Source: JACDAN01 sp963827705
Lineage (GTDB): Bacteria; Actinomycetota; Thermoleophilia; Gaiellales; Gaiellaceae
Assembly: GCA_963827705.1 (NCBI GenBank)
Contig: CAWHBN010000004.1
Coordinates: 1 to 64,000 of the forward strand
Direction: 5' to 3'
DNA: 64,000 nt
The position numbers and the translations under genes were made by a program. This document shows, in pieces, positions 60,251 through 64,000 of the stretch. The notes beneath the pieces were generated by a model. It saw only the letters and a list, made by a program, of their open reading frames with translations, searched no databases and was not told the DNA's origin. Each line of letters opens with the position of its first letter. Position 1 is the stretch's first letter.

Positions 60251-61276
60251 CTAGAACAGGCTCGCCGCCCGGCTCGCCGCTTCAGGCGAGCCGAGGTGCT
60301 TGCGGCCCAGCTTCGTGACGATTCGTCCACGAGGCGTGCGCTGGATAAAGCCGAGCTGAAGGAGGTACGGCTCGTACACGTCCTCCACGGTGTCCGGCTC
60401 CTCGCCCAGGGCGACGGCGAGCGTCGAGAGGCCGACCGGGCCGCCGTCGAAGCGCTCCACGATCGCGCGTAGGAGCGCGCGATCGGTGCGCTCGAGGCCG
60501 CAGCCGTCCACCTCGAGGAGCTCGAGAGCCTCGCGCGCGATCTCCGGCGTGATGACGCCCTGGTGGCGCACTTCCGCAACATCTCGCACGCGTCGGAGGA
60601 TCCTGTTCGCAACCCGGGGAGTTCCCCGCGAGCGGCGAGAGATCTCCTCGGCCGCGTCGTCGCCGATCTCCACTCCGAGGATTCCCGCGGAGCGCCGCAC
60701 GATCAGCGCCAGCTCGTCGGGCTCGTAGTAGTCGAGCCGGAACGTCATGCCGAAGCGGTCGCGCAGCGGCGTCGTCAGGAGCCCGGTGCGCGTCGTTGCC
60801 CCGACGAGCGTGAAGGGCGGCACGTCCAGCGTGAGCGTTCGGGCCGCCGGCCCCTGGCCGACGATGATGTCGAGGCGGAAGTCCTCGAGCGCCGGATAGA
60901 GCACCTCCTCGACGGCGGAGCTCAGGCGGTGGATCTCGTCCACGAACAGCACGTCGCGCGTCTCCAGCGCCGTCAGGATCGCGGCGAGGTCGCCCTTCCG
61001 CTCGAGCGCCGGGCCGGCGACCGTGCGGATCCCCACCCCGAGCTCCTCGCGGATGATGAACGAGAGGCTCGTCTTCCCCAGGCCGGGCGGGCCGACCAAC
61101 AGCACGTGATCGAGCGGCTCGCCCCTCGTGCGGGCCGCCTGGAGCGCGATCGAGAGCTGCTCCTTGACGCGCGACTGGCCGACGAAGTCGTCAAGCGAGC
61201 GCGGGCGGAGCGAGCGCTCGAGCTCGTCCTCGTCCGGTCCGACCGTCGGTGCCAGGAACTGCGGCGCGGTGCTCAA
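60251..61276 (-). CDS. ruvB: Holliday junction DNA helicase RuvB
   Basis: 341 residues. Walker A G-P-P-G-L-G-K-T-S, Walker B V-L-F-V-D-E-I-H-R, sensor G-A-T-T-R-T-G, arginine finger R-D-R-F-G, and a C-terminal winged helix with G-F-I-Q-R-T-P-R-G-R. Overlaps ruvA by four bases. Confidence 0.97.
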   Translation of the reverse strand: MSTAPQFLAPTVGPDEDELERSLRPRSLDDFVGQSRVKEQLSIALQAARTRGEPLDHVLLVGPPGLGKTSLSFIIREELGVGIRTVAGPALERKGDLAAILTALETRDVLFVDEIHRLSSAVEEVLYPALEDFRLDIIVGQGPAARTLTLDVPPFTLVGATTRTGLLTTPLRDRFGMTFRLDYYEPDELALIVRRSAGILGVEIGDDAAEEISRRSRGTPRVANRILRRVRDVAEVRHQGVITPEIAREALELLEVDGCGLERTDRALLRAIVERFDGGPVGLSTLAVALGEEPDTVEDVYEPYLLQLGFIQRTPRGRIVTKLGRKHLGSPEAASRAASLF

Positions 61277-61830
61277 GCGGCCCTCAGCGCCTGACGCACA
61301 CGCTCCTCGGGCTCGGCTTCGGGGTCGGTCGACGCCAGGGCCCGTTCAGCCTCCACGAGGGTGTAGCCGAGCTCAACGAGCGCGTCGCGGGCCACGAGCT
61401 CCTGCTCGCGCGGAGCATCGACGACCTCGAGTGCGCCGATCTTCTCCTTCAGCTCGAGGACGACACGCTCGGCGGTCTTCTTGCCGATCCCGGGGATAGC
61501 GACGAAGCGCGTCGTGTCCTCCAGCGCGATGGCGCGGCGGAGATCGGTCGGCGTCGAGCCAGAAAGGATCGCGAGCGCGACCTTCGGCCCAACGCCGGAG
61601 ACCGAGAGGAAGTGCTCGAAGAGCTCGCGCTCGGCCGGCTCGGCGAACCCGTACAGCTGGAGCGCGTCCTCGCGAACGTGCAGGTAGGTGTCGAGCGTGA
61701 CCTCGCCCCGCGCCTGCGCTTTGCGGAGCGCGCGCAGCGTCGTCTGGACGCGGTAGCCGACGCCGTTGACGTCGAGGACGACCCCGTCGAGCATCCGCGC
61801 GACGACGTTGCCTCGCAGGCTGCTGATCAT
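61273..61830 (-). CDS. ruvA: Holliday junction branch migration protein RuvA
   Basis: 185 residues. OB domain (M-I-S-S-L-R-G-N-V), tandem helix-hairpin-helix: S-G-V-G-P-K-V-A-L and I-P-G-I-G-K-K-T-A-E-R; small C-terminal RuvB-binding domain (A-L-V-E-L-G-Y-T). Overlaps ruvB and ruvC by four bases each. Confidence 0.96.
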   Translation of the reverse strand: MISSLRGNVVARMLDGVVLDVNGVGYRVQTTLRALRKAQARGEVTLDTYLHVREDALQLYGFAEPAERELFEHFLSVSGVGPKVALAILSGSTPTDLRRAIALEDTTRFVAIPGIGKKTAERVVLELKEKIGALEVVDAPREQELVARDALVELGYTLVEAERALASTDPEAEPEERVRQALRAA

Positions 61831-62315
61831 CCCGTCGCCCGCAGGAGCTCCGGCGCCATCGCATGGCAGATCGCGACGGCGAGCGCGTCGGCCGCGTGGT
61901 GCGGCGCAGGAGGGGCGTCGAGGCGAAGGATCGCCTGCACCATGCGCTGAACCTGGGCCTTCTCGGCGCGTCCGTAGCCTGTGACGGCGAGCTTCACGTG
62001 CGAGGGGGAGTACTCAGCGCACCCGACGCCGGCGAGCGCGGCCGCGACGACTGCGGCGCCGCGCGCCTGCCCGACAGAGAGCGCGGTGCGGGCGTCGACG
62101 CCGACAAACGACTCCTCGATTGCGACCGCCTTCGGCCTGTAGCGATCGATGAGCTCGGCGACCCCGTCGTGGATCTTCAGAAGGCGCTCTTCCGGCCGCT
62201 GGGACGCGGTGGTTTTCCAGCACCCGAAGTCCACCGCCCGTAGACGGCCGCCCTTTTCGATGACTACGCCGAATCCGCATGACGCCGTCCCTGGGTCGAT
62301 GCCGAGAACCGTCAC
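61827..62315 (-). CDS. ruvC: Holliday junction resolvase RuvC
   Basis: 162 residues, GTG start. Catalytic acids: Asp in G-I-D-P-G-T-A, Glu in A-I-E-E-S-F, and the C-terminal H-H-A-A-D-A-L-A-V-A. First gene of the ruvCAB operon. Divergent from the cupredoxin gene. Confidence 0.96.
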   Translation of the reverse strand: MTVLGIDPGTASCGFGVVIEKGGRLRAVDFGCWKTTASQRPEERLLKIHDGVAELIDRYRPKAVAIEESFVGVDARTALSVGQARGAAVVAAALAGVGCAEYSPSHVKLAVTGYGRAEKAQVQRMVQAILRLDAPPAPHHAADALAVAICHAMAPELLRATG

Positions 62316-62392
62316 GGATCGAGGTTAGGCATCAGACCGGACGTTCCTGCCTGACCGAAAACCGCCGCGGCCGACCACGCGTAGTGCCGGGC

Positions 62393-63109
62393 ATGAAGGC
62401 GCTCGCCGCCCTGACTGGCGCCTGCGGAATCGCCGCTGCAATCGTGATCGGCTTCGGGTCGGATGCGCGGGCACAAGGCGGATGTCAACCAGGTGACACG
62501 CGTGTTTCAATCGTCGGGTTTGCGTTCTCACCGCCTTCGGTGACGATTGCACCCGGAGCGGCTGTCTGCTGGACGCAAGAGGATCTCTACACACACACTG
62601 TCACCTCGAACGCAGGTGCGTTCAACTCAGGCCCGCTCGATCAGGGCGAGACGTTCCGGTACGTCTTCCCGAGCAGCGGTGCCTATGACTACGACTGCGC
62701 GATCATCGGGCACGACATGCCGGGCATGGTCGTAGTCGCGACGGGCCAGCCGCCGCCGCCACCACCACCGCCGCCGCCACCACCACCACCACCACCTCCT
62801 CCTCCGCCCCCTCCACCTCCGCCGGCCGGCCCGCGCGCCCAGTCCGTGTCGGGAGTGCGCATACGGGTCGCCCGGTTGGACGGACGCCGCTGGCTCGTCG
62901 CCCGCGCGAGGGTCAGGGTGACCGCCCCGGCGCGCCTTCAGCTCCTCCGGCGGAACCGCAGCGTGGCGAGCGCGAGAAAGCGCTTCCGTGCGGGACGCAA
63001 CGAGCTCCGCCTCCTCGTCCGGCGCTCGCTTCCACGCGGCACCTACGTCGCCCGCCTGACGGTCGGCGGCGCGGTGCGCCCTTACACGGCCCGAATACCC
63101 ATCGGCTAG
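62393..63109 (+). CDS. Secreted cupredoxin with a 25-proline linker
   Basis: 238 residues. Signal peptide (A-L-A-A-L-T-G to A-R-A), then a plastocyanin-like domain with type 1 copper ligands in Y-T-H-T-V, Y-D-C-A-I-I-G-H-D-M-P-G-M. A run of exactly 25 prolines (62750-62824) leads to a beta-rich, Arg-rich C-terminal domain. The proline codons are mixed (CCG, CCA, CCT, CCC), pointing to selection on the protein. Confidence 0.88.
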   Translation: MKALAALTGACGIAAAIVIGFGSDARAQGGCQPGDTRVSIVGFAFSPPSVTIAPGAAVCWTQEDLYTHTVTSNAGAFNSGPLDQGETFRYVFPSSGAYDYDCAIIGHDMPGMVVVATGQPPPPPPPPPPPPPPPPPPPPPPPPPAGPRAQSVSGVRIRVARLDGRRWLVARARVRVTAPARLQLLRRNRSVASARKRFRAGRNELRLLVRRSLPRGTYVARLTVGGAVRPYTARIPIG

Positions 63110-63120
63110 CCTCTTTCGCC

Positions 63121-64000
63121 GTGCGGTGGGCCGCGCTCGCAACCGTCGCGGCCGGGGTCGGAATAGCGCTCTCGGTCGCCCAGCTGGCGCCTGGCCAGAG
63201 CATCGACCGTGTCCGCGTCGCGCCGAACCCTCCCGTGGCGAGCGTCCCTCCGGGGCTTTTCATCGTCGTGGGCTCGCCCGATGCCTACTCGCGATCGTCG
63301 GTCTCCGGCGGCCGAGGCAGCTGGGTCGGACCGGGCTACGCGCCGCTCGGCGCACCGAATCCGTGGGGCAACGCCACGATCGACTGGGAGGTCGGCTACG
63401 ACAGCCGCCCGCTCGACACGGAGCGGGTCGCGCTTGCGAACCTCACCCGCGACTGGCAGGAGGACCAGCGCGCCGGCGCGTCGATCCCCCATGTCGTGGG
63501 CGGACGGGTCGTCGGCGACATTCCCGGGTTCTTCGTCCTCCAGGTGGAGCGCAGGTCTGCACCGGGCGAGCTCGTCGTGGCCTTCCGGCTGAGCCGCGAT
63601 CTCCACGCGTACGTTCGCTTCCTCCTCACCAAGCCCGAATCGAACGACTTTTATGTCAACGGCTCGATCCTCGCGTCCAGCTGGAACCGCGGGCAGTCCC
63701 TCGTCGCGATGTCGCGGGTTCGGCTCGAGGGGAACCTGCCACCTTCGCTCGTCTCGATCCGAGCCCGGAGCGGCGGCCGGGTCGTCTCCGGGTTCGCGCT
63801 CGACTTCGTGCATCACCCCGTAATCGGGATCCCGGTCGTCCTCGAGCGGCAGAGCGGCCGGGGCTGGCGAAAGGTCGCGACGGTGCGCACGACGCGCATC
63901 GGCGGCTACCGCTTCAGGGTCGCGCCCGGCAGGTATCGCACCCGCGCGCAGCTCGGGTCGCGGTTCTCGGCGTCCAGCGGCATCGTCCGCATCCGCGCCG
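63121..64000 (+). CDS. Secreted protein of unknown function (truncated by right edge)
   Basis: Open from GTG at 63121 to the window end, 293 codons. A signal-like segment (W-A-A-L-A-T-V-A-A-G-V-G) is followed by beta-rich sequence with few lysines and the repeated motif G-R-G-W-R-K-V-A-T-V-R-T-T, seen in Ig-like domains. Starts 12 bp after the cupredoxin, likely same transcript. Confidence 0.75.
   Translation, partial: MRWAALATVAAGVGIALSVAQLAPGQSIDRVRVAPNPPVASVPPGLFIVVGSPDAYSRSSVSGGRGSWVGPGYAPLGAPNPWGNATIDWEVGYDSRPLDTERVALANLTRDWQEDQRAGASIPHVVGGRVVGDIPGFFVLQVERRSAPGELVVAFRLSRDLHAYVRFLLTKPESNDFYVNGSILASSWNRGQSLVAMSRVRLEGNLPPSLVSIRARSGGRVVSGFALDFVHHPVIGIPVVLERQSGRGWRKVATVRTTRIGGYRFRVAPGRYRTRAQLGSRFSASSGIVRIRA

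Overview
The window is a GC-rich, tightly packed chromosomal segment, about 62 genes in 64 kb with many 1-14 bp overlaps and frequent GTG starts. It looks like an uncultured actinobacterium, most likely of the Thermoleophilia/Gaiellales type. This rests on a fused PafBC regulator, an MCE-free but DPPR-synthase-like UbiA enzyme, several class III cyclases, system I cytochrome c maturation and overall codon use. It is inference: there is no rRNA marker. I see no tRNA, rRNA, CRISPR, transposase, integrase or phage gene.

Layout. 0-2.5 kb: secD start, yajC, tgt, queA (translocase accessory and queuosine; queG lies at 23 kb). 2.5-6.7 kb: frameshifted coiled-coil gene, UbiA prenyltransferase, histidine kinase/response regulator, secreted protein. 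6.8-13.1 kb: antiporter, 3-hydroxyacyl-CoA dehydrogenase, thiolase, hydrolase-cyclase fusion, aldehyde dehydrogenase. 13.1-17 kb: two zinc-ribbon proteins, a small zinc-finger protein, PafBC. 17-21 kb: carbohydrate-type ABC transporter. 21-24 kb: membrane GAF histidine kinase and queG. 24-35 kb: amine/polyamine-type catabolic locus (MDR, SDR, ALDH, gamma-glutamyl hydrolase, glutamine-synthetase-like ligase, HAD; divergent kinase, FAD dehydrogenase-aminomethyltransferase, permease). 35.5-39 kb: MIP18-like protein, GlpX, and 2-phosphoglycerate kinase plus cyclic 2,3-diphosphoglycerate synthetase. 39-41 kb: phosphoesterase, nuclease-like protein, HPRT. 41-45.5 kb: M23 peptidase and CcmI-like, CcmF, CcmE. 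45.5-52 kb: TIM-barrel enzyme, methyltransferase, cyclase-ATPase-TPR regulator, phosphohexomutase, thioesterase. 52-57 kb: Rel, RecJ, small proteins. 57.8-60.2 kb: BNR-repeat secreted protein. 60-62.3 kb: ruvCAB. 62.4-64 kb: polyproline cupredoxin and a truncated secreted protein.

Three things stand out beyond ordinary genes. (1) At least seven 151-163 bp intergenic elements, in three sequence families, are each an almost full-length imperfect palindrome centred on a short apical hairpin; some paired positions differ compensatorily between copies. (2) queA carries two identical 22-bp copies of a short palindrome in frame, adding about 20 residues and two TTA codons. (3) Both genes for cyclic 2,3-diphosphoglycerate synthesis, a solute best known from thermophilic methanogens, sit together next to glpX. 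In addition, five otherwise well preserved genes are interrupted by single-base indels (nine insertions, one deletion), clustered in two genes; assembly error is the simplest explanation but the clustering deserves a look at the reads.
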